The notes below the pieces were generated by a model. The model was not told the DNA's origin. It was given only the letters and a program-made list of their open reading frames with translations, and searched no databases. The position numbers and the translations under genes are program-made. Below are positions 12,221 to 24,565 of a DNA stretch of 64,000 bases, piece after piece (the stretch's first letter is position 1; every line of letters starts with the position of its first letter). Location of the stretch: contig JAULJL010000015.1 of NCBI GenBank assembly GCA_030761205.1, positions 12,405,501 to 12,469,500 on the forward strand, given 5' to 3'. The stretch is from Fremontodendron californicum (lineage: Eukaryota; Streptophyta; Magnoliopsida; Malvales; Malvaceae).

Positions 12221-12820
12221 TATTAATCATGGACGACATTGTCGCTTACGTCTTTGCCCTATTGTTGATTCAGCAATGTACAAAGAGGGGCAGCTGTAGC
12301 GACCTATTTTTTCTTTTCATTATTTCATTATTTCTTTTATTTTTTTGTTTACTTATTTATTTATTTTTTATTTTTTATTGGACCATTGGGTTGGTCTTGA
12401 AAATTTTGAGCTTTGAAGCCCAAAATGAGGACCAACAGGCCTGTCCAGCAGGCCAAAACCCTAACCTAGCCCAATAGGCCCTAAACCCTTGCAAGCCAAC
12501 CAGGCTTGGTGGCCCAGCAGGCCAACACCGGCCCAACAGGCCACAAACCCTAGCCAGCCCAGCAACCCTTTCTCCCTAGCAAACCCTATCCACCTCCCCA
12601 CCTCTCCACCGCCACTGCCAGCTGCCACCTACCTGACACCCTCTATGCCCACTAGCACCGACCCTCCCCTACCATGCCCAGTAGCTGCCTTACACCCACT
12701 GCCTTTGCCTCGCACAGTAGCCACCCAGGAGTTGCCACCAAGCAACCAACAGCCAACCTGACCAAGTGGCCTGGCCACCGACCTTTGCTACACTGACCTA
12801 GCCCCACCGCCACAACCCTC

Positions 12821-12828
12821 TATAAAAA
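12821..12828 (+). promoter_or_regulatory. Candidate TATA box in the 5' LTR
   Basis: CTCTATAAAAACCCC sits downstream of the GC-rich block and about 2.3 kb before the end of the LTR. The same site is kept in the 3' LTR at 26903-26910 (CTTATAAAAACCCC). It is the most likely start of the element's transcript, by inference only. Confidence 0.5.
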
Positions 12829-13627
12829 CCCCAACCCGAAATCGAAAAGACACAGAACATAGAGATCAAAAAAATTGGGCAGATCAGAGAAAGAAACCGC
12901 AAGTAAAAATACCAAAAAAAGACACCCAATCAGCCAAAAAAAAAAGAAAGCAAAAAAAAAAGTTTGGAAAACTTTGGTTCTAGATCTAGGAAATCTGAGT
13001 TTGGTTCGAAAAAAGCCACCCTAGTATTCGGGTAGAAAAGGAAAGGAGGAGTGTTTCGGGTTGTTTTTTTGGCTCGAGAGGATCTCCGACACGGTGACGA
13101 CTGTGGCGAAGACGACGGTTGGGTTTTGGGAGAGAAGAAATCAGGTGAGAATTTTTTTGTTGTTGTTTAGGTTAAAAATGAAAAAATAATTGTTTTATAA
13201 AGCAGTATCCGGTCGAGTCACGGGACCCACGCGTGGGTTCGCGCCTGGACCCGACCCAGATGTTGCTTCTTCCTTTTTGTTTTTGTTGTTTGTTGTTGTT
13301 TTTTATTATTTATTATGTTATTATTTATTATTATTATTTATTATTTATTAATTTTCCATTTATTTATATATATATTTTCCATTTATTGTTATTATTATTA
13401 TTTTTTATTTTAGCTTTTTCTTGTCACTATTATTATTAATATTATTATTATCAGTATGATATTACGAATAGCTTTTGTTTTATTGCCTTTTATTTTGTAT
13501 TTATTATTATTATTATTATTTATTTTATTGCTCATTTTTATGCATTATTAATCTAAAAAAGAAGAAGGGGTTTTTCATTAACTTTTTATGAATAATAATT
13601 TCTTCTAAAATAAAATAGATCTTTTAA

Positions 13628-14830
13628 GTGATTTTCGACAAAGGAAATTCTCTAAAAGCGAACTCTTCCTCGGAACGATCGGAATATCAATCATCACTCG
13701 AAACGGTTCGAGTAAAATTAGTTACCGAAACATTATCGAAAGTATCAGAGTGATTCGAGAATTATTTTTACCCAGATAATTTCCTTTATTCTGAAATTAA
13801 TTATATAAAAAATGTGTCTTTATCAATTTCTTTGTTTCATCATATTGTTTTCTCAGCAAATAAAATACTTTTTTAAAATTATTTTCAGTAAATGAAATTT
13901 TTTAAAAACGGATTATTTCTCAAAATGGTCGGAGTATCAATCATTCCTCGAACGGTTTGAGTAAAATTAGTTACCGAAATATTATCGAAAGTATCAGAGT
14001 GATTCAGGAATTATTTTTACCAGATAATTCCTTTTATTCTGAAATTACTTATATAAAAAACGTGTCTTTATTAATTTCTGTGTTTTATCATATTGTTTTC
14101 TCCGCAAATAAAATACCTTTTTAAAATTATTTTCAGTAAATGAAAATTTCTAAAAATGGATTATTTCTCAGAATGGTCGGAGTATCAATCATTCCTCGAA
14201 TGGTTCGAGTAAAATTAGTCATCGAAACATTGTCAAAAATATCGAAGTGATTCGGAAATTAATTTTACAGAGACAATTTCGTTCATTTTGGAATTAATTT
14301 TAAAAGGACATTTTTATTGTTTTTATGATTTCCCTGCAAATAAAATATCTTTTTTAAATTATTCTAGGTAAATGAAATCTTTTAAAAACGGATTGTTTCT
14401 CGAACGGTTGGAGTATCAATCGTCTCACGAAATGGTTCACGTAAAATTAACTACTGAAGCATTATCGAAAGTATTGAAGTGGTTTAGAAGCTATTTTTAC
14501 ACAGATAATTTATGTTATCTCAGAATTAATTATAAATGAGCATTGTTGTACTTTCTATTATTATTTAAAATGATTTATCCACAAATAAAAATGTCCTTTT
14601 AAATTACTTTTGGTAAAGGAGATTCTCTAAATACGGATCATTTCCCGGAATGGTCAGAATATCAATCGTTCCTCGAAATGGTTTTGCTTAAAAATAATTA
14701 TCGAAACATTATCGAAAGTATCAGAGTGATTCGAAAATTATTTTTATATAGGTAATTTCTTTTATTTCAAAAATAATTATAAAAGACATTTTCTCTCATT
14801 TCTTTAAAGTTCTTTTTACAAAAGAATAAA
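13628..14830 (+). repeat. Five-unit tandem array (about 240 bp each) in the 5' LTR
   Basis: Units contain ATGGTCGGAGTATCAATCAT, CGAAACATTATCGAAAGTAT and GTGATTCGGGAATTATTTTT, with a spacer ending near TCAGTAAATGAAA. Successive units diverge from one another more than the same unit does between the two LTRs. The array therefore predates this insertion. Confidence 0.88.
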
Positions 14831-15140
14831 TTCAAAATTCTTGTCAATAAATAAAGGGGATTAAGGGAATTATTTTTAGATACCGGAATAAAAATTATTT
14901 TTTTGAGATTAAGGATAACACGTGATTAATGGGTACCGTCTTAAAACGGGTGTCGTGGGGGTGCTAATCCTTCCCCATACGTAACCGTACTCTCGAACCC
15001 AATTTTATTTTCACAGACCAAAACTATATTTTTTCATAAATTTCGGGTGTCCAATCACACCTAACCAAAAAAATTGGTGGCGACTCCCTGTATTTATTTT
15101 AAGAAATTCGTCGAGCGGTCGAAAAGTCGTTATGACAGCT

Positions 15141-15158
15141 TGGCGACTCCATTGGGGA
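15141..15158 (+). promoter_or_regulatory. Primer-binding site of the Ogre-like element
   Basis: TGGCGACTCCATTGGGGA starts 4 bases after the LTR end. It fits the place and form of a tRNA-primer site. Ogre elements are reported to use tRNA-Arg, but I have not aligned a tRNA here. Confidence 0.65.
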
Positions 15159-15884
15159 CGTTTTTTGAGAGTCAAGCCATAAATTAATTACGTGTTATCC
15201 CAAAATCTAAAATTAATGATTTTACTGTTATTTAATCATAGTTCCCTTATTTGTTTTAAAAATAAAATGAAAAAATCTTCAATTTTGAATAAATTTTCTT
15301 TCACGACTATTTTATAATTTTTTTTGTTATTTGCATCTTTTTGTTTGTATTAAATTGTTCGGGACATCCGGGCCATCTCACACACTAAAGTACGCATTTC
15401 ATGCATGAGCTCTATACCCGAGCTTTGTCCTTTTAGGAAGGAGTAAAGTACCTAGCTCTCGTGAGGTAATAACCTCACATGGGCTAGCGAAACACTCTCG
15501 GGGTGTAAAGTACCTACGCTTTCGTGAGATAATAATCTCCGCACAAGCCTGGAAAATACTCCCACTCGAATTGAACCCTTTCCGTTCATAGCCTACGATA
15601 GGCAGGATCGAGGTGCCTTACTAGTCTATTTCGGATAATAGTGAGGAACAATTTGGGAACCTTTTACATATACAAAATCTGAAACCAACATATCACGAAA
15701 CCTAGGAGATCGTATGATTAGTTGAACGAAATTTGATTTTTCTCCTGAACCTCATTTTGTTATTATATCTATATATATACTAACAGATTCTGTTTTCCTT
15801 GTGGTTGTCTCCTTCACACATTATTATCATTGGCATCCCATAAAGAGGTGTTTGCTCCAATACATCGTTCAATCGTAAATTCTC
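15159..15884 (+). other. Untranslated leader of the Ogre-like element
   Basis: Non-coding stretch between the primer-binding site and ORF1. It contains two similar passages around 15440-15560 (AAAGTACCTA...CGTGAG) that look like a local duplication. No gene seen. Confidence 0.55.
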
Positions 15885-17975
15885 ATGGAATCCACTGAAT
15901 GTCGGGTTTGCGCCTCATCAGTGAATGTCATATGCGAATCACCTATGGATGTACGGATTTGGTCTGAAAAAACTCAGCAAGAAGAAGGGGATTGTTTGAT
16001 GGCCGGTTATGTATCAACTCTGCCTGAGAAGGTAAACCTAGATCTTTCACAAAATGACTTGACAAGTGTGGTAAATATCTGGGAACAAATGACTAAAGAA
16101 AGAAGAATGAGATTCTCTGAGAAATACGGGCAGATAACATTGCTTATCCTGGTGATGATTGAAGAATCGCTAATCAGGGCAGCAATCCATTTCTGGGATC
16201 CGTCATTCAGATGCTTTACTTTCAATGAAGAGGAAATGACCCCAACCATTGAAGAGTACTCAGTCTTACTTGGGATAGAACTCCAATGTCCCGATAAAGT
16301 ATATGCGAGAAAGCTGAAGTTCGGACTTTGCAAAAAGTTAACTAAAATCCTTGGGATCAAAGTAGGAGACTCCAATCTGAGACGCAAAGGAGAACATATT
16401 TGCCTACCTTGGGATTTCCTCAAAGCATTCATCGAGAGACATTTGGACGAAGAAAAAGGAATGACTGCTTTCGCTCTGGCTATTTATGGGATGATAATCT
16501 TTCCAAAGGTTTTAGGGCACATCGAAGCAACAGTAGTATATTTCTTTGAGCAGGTCGAGAACAATAGCAATCCATCACCGGCAATTTTGGCAGAGACCAT
16601 AAGATCATTGAACTTTTGTCGGAGGAAAGGGGGAGGACGTTTCATAGGGTGTGCTCAGCTGTTATATGTATGGCTTCAAAGTCATTTCGAGTGTGAGAAA
16701 AGTGCCTTCAAGAAACCTTTTTTGCAAGGTGGACCCCCGATTCAGGAATTTTGCAAGAGCAAGTGGTCGAAGCACAAGACCAAAGGAGAATGGATGGCTT
16801 ATTTCCAAACACTCACTAGCAAGCAAGTAAAATGGATGGCACCATGGATGCCCCCTGTGCCAATGTTATACCGTTGCGGGGAACCATGGGTACAAATCCT
16901 GGGTCCATGAGGGGTCGTAAGTTACGCTCCGCTTATGGTGCAAAGGAAATATGGAACTAAACAGTTTATCCCAATGACTCATGGGCTCATTCGAGTAGAA
17001 TTTTCTTACGGGGAGCCAAACGTGTCAAAAAGGGTTGAACAGATAATTCGAGCATGGAAAGATACTCGGAGAATGAGGCTAGGAGCCCTCAGCGATAGTG
17101 TCGCTCCATAGTATTTGCTATGGAAAGCCAACCGAGTTAAAGATTCGGTTATCCTCTTAGGGGGAGTCCCACCCCAACCGATTCCTTTACAACCAAGAGA
17201 AATCTCAGAATTCGATGTCGCTAAGGAAGAATTCAAGATTGAAAGAGAGAAGATGAAGCAAGAACATCGAAGGCTCCAGGAAAAAATAGAGAATTGGAAG
17301 GATAAGGCAGAAATACAAGAAGTCCGAAATCAAAAGTTCGCCAGGGAACGTGATACTGCCCAATCAGATCTGAAGAATCTACACTTAGAAAACAAGAAGC
17401 TACGATCCGACATGAAGATTGAAAACATCCTCGGGTCATCTCACAGACGCGAAAAAGAGCTCCAGAAAGAAGTAGAACGATGGAAACACAAGGCACAAGA
17501 GAATGAAGGAAAAATTGCTAAATCTTCCCAGGAAAGGCAGAAATGGGAAAATATGTATTCTTCGGTCGTAGCGAAGTTGGTGGGGTTAAGAACCAAGCTA
17601 AAAGGTGAGAAAGACAAGTGCTCAAAATTACAAGAAGAAAAAGAGTTTCTCTGGCAACTAACTCAGAATTTGGAACAACAATTGCATAACCAAAGGAATC
17701 ATATTGATGAAATTATGAGGGAATGGAAAAACAGAGAGGCAGATTGGATTTACACATGTGATTTGGCAATGGATGCTAGTATGAGATGGAAGGCTGAAAG
17801 CTTGGGAAAGCAGCAATACATAGAACATTTGGCTACACAAGTCTGTAAAGTAGTAAGCAAAGCAAGGGAAATGGTGGAACGAGTAGAGGTGCTGATACAA
17901 GAAGTCAATCCCATTGGAAAATATGGACAACGTCTGCTTAGCTTCCTAGAAGAGGCGAAAGATCAATATGAGTAA
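15885..17975 (+). pseudogene. Ogre ORF1 protein: plant retroelement N-domain plus long coiled coil, broken by two stops
   Basis: One frame runs 697 codons from ATG 15885 to TAA-region 17973-17975, with in-frame stops TGA 16908-16910 and TAG 17109-17111. Residues 1-340 contain IHFWDPSFRCFTF, TPTIEEYSVLLGI and LPWDFLKAFIERH. This is the globular domain found in plant ORF1 proteins of this retroelement group (DUF7745-type, recalled from memory). Residues from about 440 on are strongly charged with heptad-like leucines (for example EREKMKQEHRRLQEKIENWK), a predicted coiled coil. The role of ORF1 in Ogre elements is unknown. It sits between the leader and gag, as is typical. Confidence 0.8.
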
Positions 17976-18511
17976 GTCAAATGTTTTTATGGCTACAACC
18001 CTAGAATGATTAATCAAATGTGAAAACGTACTGTGGGATCAATGAGAATCTACTTTTTGAAAATTATATCAGAGCAAACACCTCTCAAGTGCATACATTT
18101 CATTCCATAAACATCATTAACTCATGTTACATGCATACATATATACATGTCTACTCATGAAAAGATCTGGCAAATCATGAATAAAAAGGAAAGATTTTTT
18201 TCTAGATTATAATTATATATATACTACTATACAAATTTCATTAAAAAAAATGAATAGAGATGGAAAATAACATAAAATGCTTCTATTCTAGAACAAAAAA
18301 AATAAATATGATATAACCTTTTTTTTATTTATTTATGTGCCAACCGGTTGGAACGATTTAAAATCCCTTTTGAAAATAGCATACACTAATCACAACACAA
18401 AGTCCCTAATTCATGGTAAAATAATTCTCAGTGGTTTCAAGCATAATCAGACTGACGGAAAGATCAAAGCAATCATCTCACCAGTATAATACTAGGTTTA
18501 AAACAAAAACC
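17976..18511 (+). other. Spacer between ORF1 and gag of the Ogre-like element
   Basis: About 535 bp of AT-rich sequence without a gene. Confidence 0.6.
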
Positions 18512-20510
18512 ATGGAAACTGAACAAACAGCGCGAATTAAACGAATGGAAAAACTATAGAGGGAGTTGCAAGAGCAATTAGCCACGTCCCAACTTGAAGC
18601 GAAAGAACAATTATCCAGGTCCCAACAAGAAACGCGAGAACAGATTGCAAGGTCACAAGAGGAATCACGTGAACAAATGGCCAAGATGATGGAAATGATG
18701 ATGAGTCTGACTAGGGAAAAAGGACAAACTGAAAGCTCAAGTGTGAGGGAAGGACCCCGACCCCGAGAAAGTAATAACGAAAATCCTCTATACCCACAGG
18801 GTTTTACTCCGACCCACACCCAAACATCGCAAGGTGGGCATCCACAAGGAGAACCTCCAGTGGGAGGACAACCCTATGTTTACATCAACACACCAAGTCC
18901 CACAGGCCAACAAGGCCGAAGACAGCTCGCATCTAACTCAGGGACTAATCCTTCAAACCCAGTTATCATCCCAAACTTAGATGACCCCATAGAGCAAGAA
19001 AAATTAAGAAATGTGTGATAGGGCATATGAAGGACACCAGGATGGAACATAAATATGATATGCTAGAAGAGAGACTCAAGGCAATAGAAGGGATGGACGT
19101 CTTCGGGAAAGTTGATACAAGTGAACTAAGTTTGGTTCCAAATTTGATAATACACCGAAGTTCAAGGTTTCAGAATTTGAAAAGTATGATAGGACCAAGT
19201 GCCTTTCATTTCACATCACCATGTTCTGTCGTAAAATGGGTGGGCATACTCATAACGACAAATTATTGATCCACTGTTTTCAAGATAGCCTGAAAAGATC
19301 AGCCGCAAAGTGGTATAACCAACTAGATTGTGGTCGCATTCATACTTGAACAGATCTAGCAAGAGCTTTTTTAGCCCAGTACAAGCACATGGCTGACATG
19401 GCACCTGATAAGTTATCCTTGCAGAACATGGAGAAGAAGACGAGAGAAGGTTTCAAAGATTACGCCCAGAAATGGAGAGATTTGGCGGCTCAAGTGCAAC
19501 CACCCCTCACTGAAAGAGAAACTACCGTGTTGTTTATCAACACGTTGTGAGGACCATATTATGACAGGCTGGTCGATAATGCTAACAAAAATTTTGTCGA
19601 CATGGTCATTTTTGGCGAAATGAGAGAAAGCGCTATAAAGAGCTGCAAGATTGAAGGAATTGAAACAGCTAATGTCAAGAAAGTAGGAGTAGTAAAGAAA
19701 AAAGAAGGAGAAGTACAAGCCGTTTCATATGAGAGCCGACCACCACGAAATTTTACCCCTTACCCTACAAACCAACCCTACAGTTACTCACCTAACCCAT
19801 ACCCATATCCTCCTGCACAACCCCAATACTCGATGAGCTATTGACCGTCGATGCCAGTATACTCACCATCACCCATGCCAGCGCCCAGATACACAACTCC
19901 TATACCTGCTCCTAACCCGAGCAATCTGATAAACAATGTAGGGACTAACCAAAGGGGACCTCAACAATTTCAACAAAGACCCCCATTCGACCCCATTCCC
20001 ATGACATACTCCCAACTCTTCCCCAAGTTAATCCAAAACCACTTAGTAGCACCCGTGTTTCTTGAACCTATGAAACCCCCATACCCAAGGTGGTACGACC
20101 CAAACGTGAATTATGATTATTACGGAGACAACCCAGGTCATTCCCTAGAGAATTGCACTGCCTTTAAACACAAGGTGTAAAACCTGATCAGGACCGGTTA
20201 TCAAAATTTCACAACCAAAGGAGAGTCTAACGTCACTGTAAATCCGTTACCCGATCATAGAAAAGCGATAGTGAATGCAATAGTAGAAGAAAAAGGGTGT
20301 CGGGTGTTGTCTAGGGTTGAGGATGTCCGGACTCATATGGGAAAGGTGTTGGATACTATGATTAAAGTTGGGTTGTTTAGACCAGTCAACATGGGGCAAA
20401 AAATTTCGAGGTTGGAATCAGACAATGGATACTTCTGCGGGTATCACGGAGGCTTGGTAGGAACAATATCGACCAATGCTTCAATTTTCAAGGTAAAATT
20501 CAAGAGATGA
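18512..20510 (+). pseudogene. Ogre gag region, several stops and frameshifts
   Basis: Begins METEQTARIK at 18512 and is stopped at once by TAG 18557-18559. A Gln/Glu-rich helix follows (LATSQLEAKEQLSRSQQETR). Frameshifts occur near 19017 and 19158. The conserved capsid part then reads through AAKWYNQL, ARAFLAQYKH and FKDYAQKWRDLAA, with stops near 19348 and 19548. A proline/tyrosine-rich stretch follows (19740-19930). GHSLENCTAFKHKV is the remains of the zinc-knuckle region, ending in TAA at 20178-20180. Gag packages element RNA; this copy cannot make the full protein. Confidence 0.85.
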
Positions 20511-21906
20511 TGGATATCGGTATAGCAAAATTCTCCACTGAATGGGAAAAAGAATCAGTGGACGTGGTGATTGAGGAAACACAAAAGGCTATTGAATGGG
20601 TCAAGCCGAAGCCATTGGTTATCTACTATGAAGAAACCCAGAACCCGCCAGTAAAAAAAACACCGAGGGTATCAAAGTCGATAGTGACTATCGAAGTACG
20701 AGGCCTTTTTTCATATAGGAATGGTAAGACTGTGCCCTGGAAATACGATTGTAAAGTTATATCACCAGAGCCTAGTAATACTACGCCAGTACTCAATGTA
20801 TCTGCGGCTGCAGTAGACATTACCGGTGTTAGAGGTTTTACTAGAAGTGGGAGATGCTATACACCCGAAGCAACAGAAAAGGCCAGAAAAGGGAAAGCTA
20901 AAATTGATGAAGAGAAGACTATCCCGGAAAACGAAGTCGAGCAAAGAAAGAACAAGCCAGTAACAGAGGAGGAAGCCTATGAATTCCTCAAATTTATCAA
21001 GCACAGCGAATATAGTATGGTGGAACAGTTAAAGCGCTCACCAGCTCGTATTTCCATCTTGGAATTGCTGATGAATTCAGAACCCCATCGAAGGGCCCTC
21101 TTAAAAGTACTGAATGAGGCGTACGTGGCTCATGACGTATCCATAGAAAAATTTGATCAAGTAGTAGGGAATGTGGCTAGTAACAATTTCATAGCTTTCA
21201 GCGATGAAGAAATCCCGCCTGAGGGGACAGGCAGTACCAAAGCCCTCCATATCACCATTCGATGCAAAGGCCATATCATTGCGAAAGTTTTCATCCATAA
21301 TGATTTCACTCTAAATGTCATGCCTATGACTACACTAGTCAAATTGCCCATCGACATGTCCCACATGAAGAACAATCATATGATAGTGCAGGCGTTTGAC
21401 GGAACCCGTAGATAGGTGGTGGGACAGATCGAGTTACCAATGCAAATTGGCCCTTGCACATTCGATATCGCCTTCCAGGTTATGGATATCATTCTTTCGT
21501 ACAATGTCTTGCTGGGAAGACCTGGATTCACATGGCTGGTGCTATTCCATCCACTCTGCATCAGAAGGTGAAATTCAGGATTGAAGAGCAAGTAATAATT
21601 GTGGATAGAGAGGAAGACTTGATTGTATCAAAACCCTTGAGTATCCCCTAAATAGAGGCTGTCGAGGAAGCTTGGGAATGCTTTTTTCGGACCTTGGAGT
21701 TTGTGAACGCCACATTTGTAGGAGAAGGTTATAAGATACATATGCCTCATTTATCTTACGCTACTCAAAGCAGCCTTGTTCAAGTGGTTGGGAAAGGTTG
21801 CCGAGCCGGGGCCGGTCTAGGAAAGAACCTACAAGGAATCCGAAAGTGGGTAAGTGTGATTGCAAAAGGAGACAAGCTTGGTTTAGGATACAAGTCAACT
21901 AGATAG
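20511..21906 (+). pseudogene. Ogre protease and G-patch region, inactive
   Basis: The reading frame holds the fold around LNVMPMTTLVKL and the downstream LLGRPWIHMAGAIPSTLHQK, typical of the retropepsin of this group. The catalytic Asp-Asn-Gly-Ser motif expected just before LNVMP reads HNDFT, so the active-site aspartate is lost. Stops occur at 21412-21414 and 21649-21651. A glycine-rich GAGLGKNLQG near 21805-21840 looks like the G-patch often fused behind the protease in these elements. Confidence 0.75.
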
Positions 21907-22440
21907 GACAGAGAGAGAATGATAAGAGAAAAGAAATAACAGAGGCTCGCAAGATTCAGGGGTTACGAGACAGAGACCCGAAAGATATATATCCCCCACC
22001 TCTATGAGATATTTTGATCAGCGGGTTTTATTTTCCCCGATTCACCAGTTGGAACTAGGCCTATCGTGATTTTGGAAGGAATGTTTGTGGAATATTGCAT
22101 CCAGATGCTAGAACAAGAAAAAGAAAAGGGAAGCAAAACAAAGGAAAGGACCATCTACCCATGCCCCCTAGGATTTGAATTGAAGAATTGGCATGCTATA
22201 GACTTACTAGCTGTGTTTAGGTCTCTTTCTAATTAACAAACTAAGCCTTCAAACACTTCTGCCCAAGAGTGTTATGAAAGTTTCTTTTAGTGCATGGGCT
22301 CTTTTTATGAAATTATCATTTTAGTGAATGACAAACTATGATGCATTTTGTTTCAATTCATTTGCCACTTCTTTTTTGTTCATCCTTTCTATTTGCCTAT
22401 CTATACAAATATCTATATTCTTTTGCTTCCACCTTTCTAG
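21907..22440 (+). other. Protease-RT spacer with a likely Ogre intron acceptor
   Basis: Broken coding remnants (for example CPLGFELKNWHAIDLL near 22160-22210) give way to a long pyrimidine-rich tract ending TTTCTAG at 22434-22440, directly before the RT-side frame. Ogre elements are known to splice an intron between protease and RT, and this looks like its 3' splice site. The donor is not pinned down; GT at 22221 is one candidate. Confidence 0.5.
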
Positions 22441-23140
22441 GTCTCCTAGTAATGAATGCGAAAATAATCTCATCGATGGTTCGAAAATCGATTTTGAGAA
22501 ATGTGTTGATATCGATGAAATTGACGACGAAGAGATTGCTAAAAACTATGACTTACCTCCTGACGTATTGAGATTGATGGAGTCAGAAGAAAAGCAAATT
22601 ATACCTCATCAGGAGATAACAGAGTTTGTTAATCTGGGAAATGAGAATAATAAGAAAGAAATAAAAATTGGCACTTCACTTCTAGTGGCAAAGAAACAAG
22701 AATTGATAGAACTGCTCCATGAATATGCAGATGTGTTCGCATGGTCCTATCAGGACATGCCAGGGCTTGATAGGGATATTGTGGTGCACCGTTTGCCCTT
22801 AAGGCCAGAATACAAACCGGTGAAGCAAAAGTTGAGACGAATGAAGCCTGAAATGCTCATAAAAGTCAAAGAAGAAGTAAAAAAACAATTCGATGCAGGA
22901 TTTTTGAAAGTCGCCAAGTATCTTGAATGGATGGCGAACATAGTCCCAGTCCCGAAGAAAGAAGGAAAAGTACGGATGTGTGTTGATTGTCGGGACTTGA
23001 ATAAAGCTAATCCGAAAGATAGCTTCCAGTCACCCATATCGATACTTTAGTATATAATACCGCTAGGCACTCATTGTTCTCATTTATGGATGGATTTTCG
23101 AGCTACAACCAAATCAAGATGGCACCAAAAGACATGGAAA
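22441..23140 (+). pseudogene. Ogre reverse transcriptase, N-terminal remnant
   Basis: The frame reads through ELLHEYADVFAWSYQDMPGL, KQKLRRMKPEM and NIVPVPKKEGKVRMCVDCRD to a shift and stop near 23048. FSFMDGFSSYNQIKMAP follows in another frame. The sequence then jumps near 23140 to sequence belonging far downstream, so the polymerase YVDD-type motif and RNase H are deleted. Confidence 0.85.
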
Positions 23141-24503
23141 AGCCTCAACGTTCAAGATAAATACAAGTGCTGACGTCCTGCCCATCAAGATAAGTGTGCG
23201 AGAGTCACTCGCACACTGTATGCATGTCGAGGAAGAGCCGGATGGGAGGCCGTGGTACCATGACATCCTACAATACATAAAACATCAGCAGTACCTAGAG
23301 CATACTGCGGAAAATGACAAATTTTTTTTTTTGAGAAGAATGGCGATGGGATTCTTCATGGATAAAGAAGTATTGTATAAAAGAAACATAGATCATACAC
23401 TTCTAAGGTGTGTAGAAGCGGCTGAAGCTAAAAGAATACTCGAAGAGGTTCACGAAGGGGTGTGTGGAACACATGCAAACGGCTACATGATGGCTAAACA
23501 GATTATGAAAGCAGGTTATTATTGGATGACTATGGAAAAAGGATTGCATCAGGTATGTTCAAAAATGCCATAAGTGCTAGATATACGCGGATAAGCTGCA
23601 CGCTTCTCCAATAACTCTGCATGTCATGACAACGCCTTGGCCTTTTTCTATGTGGGGAATGGATGTGATCGGGCCAATTACCCCTAAAGCCTCGAACGGG
23701 CATCGCTTTATTTTGGTAGTGATTGATTACTTCACGAAATGGGTCGAAGCTGCTTCTTACACTAATGTGACCAAATCCGTGGTGTGCAAGTTTTTGAAAA
23801 AGAAAGTGATATGTCGATATGGTCTCCCGAAGAAAATTATTACAGATAATGCTCTCAATTTGAACAACACCATGATGGAAAAAATTTGCACTTAGTTCAA
23901 AATCAGACACCACAACTCGGTGCCTTATCGTCCCTAGATGAACGGAGCAGTAGAAGCTGTTAACAAGAATATAAAGAAAATCGTTGCCAAAATGACTGAT
24001 AAGTACAAAGATTGGCACGAGAAGCTTTCGTTTGCTCTACACGCCTATAGAACTTCAGTACGTACTTCTACAGGGGCAACCCTTTACTTCTTGGTGTACG
24101 GGATAGAAGCTGTGTTACCAATTAAAGTCAAGATCCCTTCTCTAAGAATTTAATGGAGGTTGAGTTAGAAGAAGCGGAATGGGTTCGAGCCCGTTAAGAG
24201 CAACTTAATTTGATCGAGGAAAAGAGGATGACGGCACTGTGTCATGGCCAGTTATACCAAAAACGGATGATGAGGGCACATAACAAAAACGTTCGCCCAA
24301 GAGAGTTCCGAGAAGGAGATTTAGTTTTGAAAAAGATCCTCCCTAATCAACAAGATCACAGGGGGAAATGGGCACCAAATTGCGAAAGCCCGTATGTGGT
24401 TAAAATAGTATTTTCAAGAGGGGTAATGATTTTAACAGAGATGGATGGTGCGGATTTCTCGAGTCCAATCAATGCTGACGCAGTGAAGAAATATTATGCA
24501 TAA
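23141..24503 (+). pseudogene. Ogre integrase, broken by stops
   Basis: Begins with the RNase H-integrase linker (PWYHDILQYIKHQQYLE). The zinc-binding-type domain (EVHEGVCGTHANGYMMAKQI) follows, with a stop at 23571-23573. The DDE core shows the first Asp in WGMDVIGP, the second in IITDNA and the Glu in GAVEAVNKNIKK. A stop TAG at 23893-23895 and another at 23935-23937 break it before the Glu. A further region to 24503 (FREGDLVLKKILPNQQDHRG) is the typical C-terminal integrase tail. Confidence 0.87.
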
Positions 24504-24550
24504 AAAAAAAGAGAAAAAAATTCAAGCTAAAAACCCGATAGGGCAATTGA

Positions 24551-24565
24551 GTAAAAAAAAAAGGA
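24551..24565 (+). promoter_or_regulatory. Candidate polypurine tract of the Ogre-like element
   Basis: An A-run ending AAGGA directly precedes TGTAAG, the best candidate start of the 3' LTR. Three related 45-55 bp repeats (AAACCC...AGGGC) surround it, so the exact LTR start is uncertain by about 60 bp. Confidence 0.5.

Larger units (their letters stand above)
10555..15137 (+). repeat. 5' LTR of the Ogre-like element, left end truncated
   Basis: Matches the 3' LTR from GATGGATCTAGG (10555 corresponds to 24620) to its final GTTATGACA at 15137. The first 55 or so bases present in the 3' copy are missing. By eye the copies differ at roughly 6% of sites in the first 110 bases, so the insertion is not recent. 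The LTR contains two tandem arrays (11601-12220, 13628-14830), a C-rich stretch around 12420-12830 and a TTA-rich stretch at 13290-13550. Confidence 0.9.

Noticed and set aside
12229..12761. Two proline- and serine-rich open frames in the Ogre LTR
   Set aside because: They are translations of the GC-rich LTR block, are broken differently in the other LTR (26298-26770) and lack any known domain.
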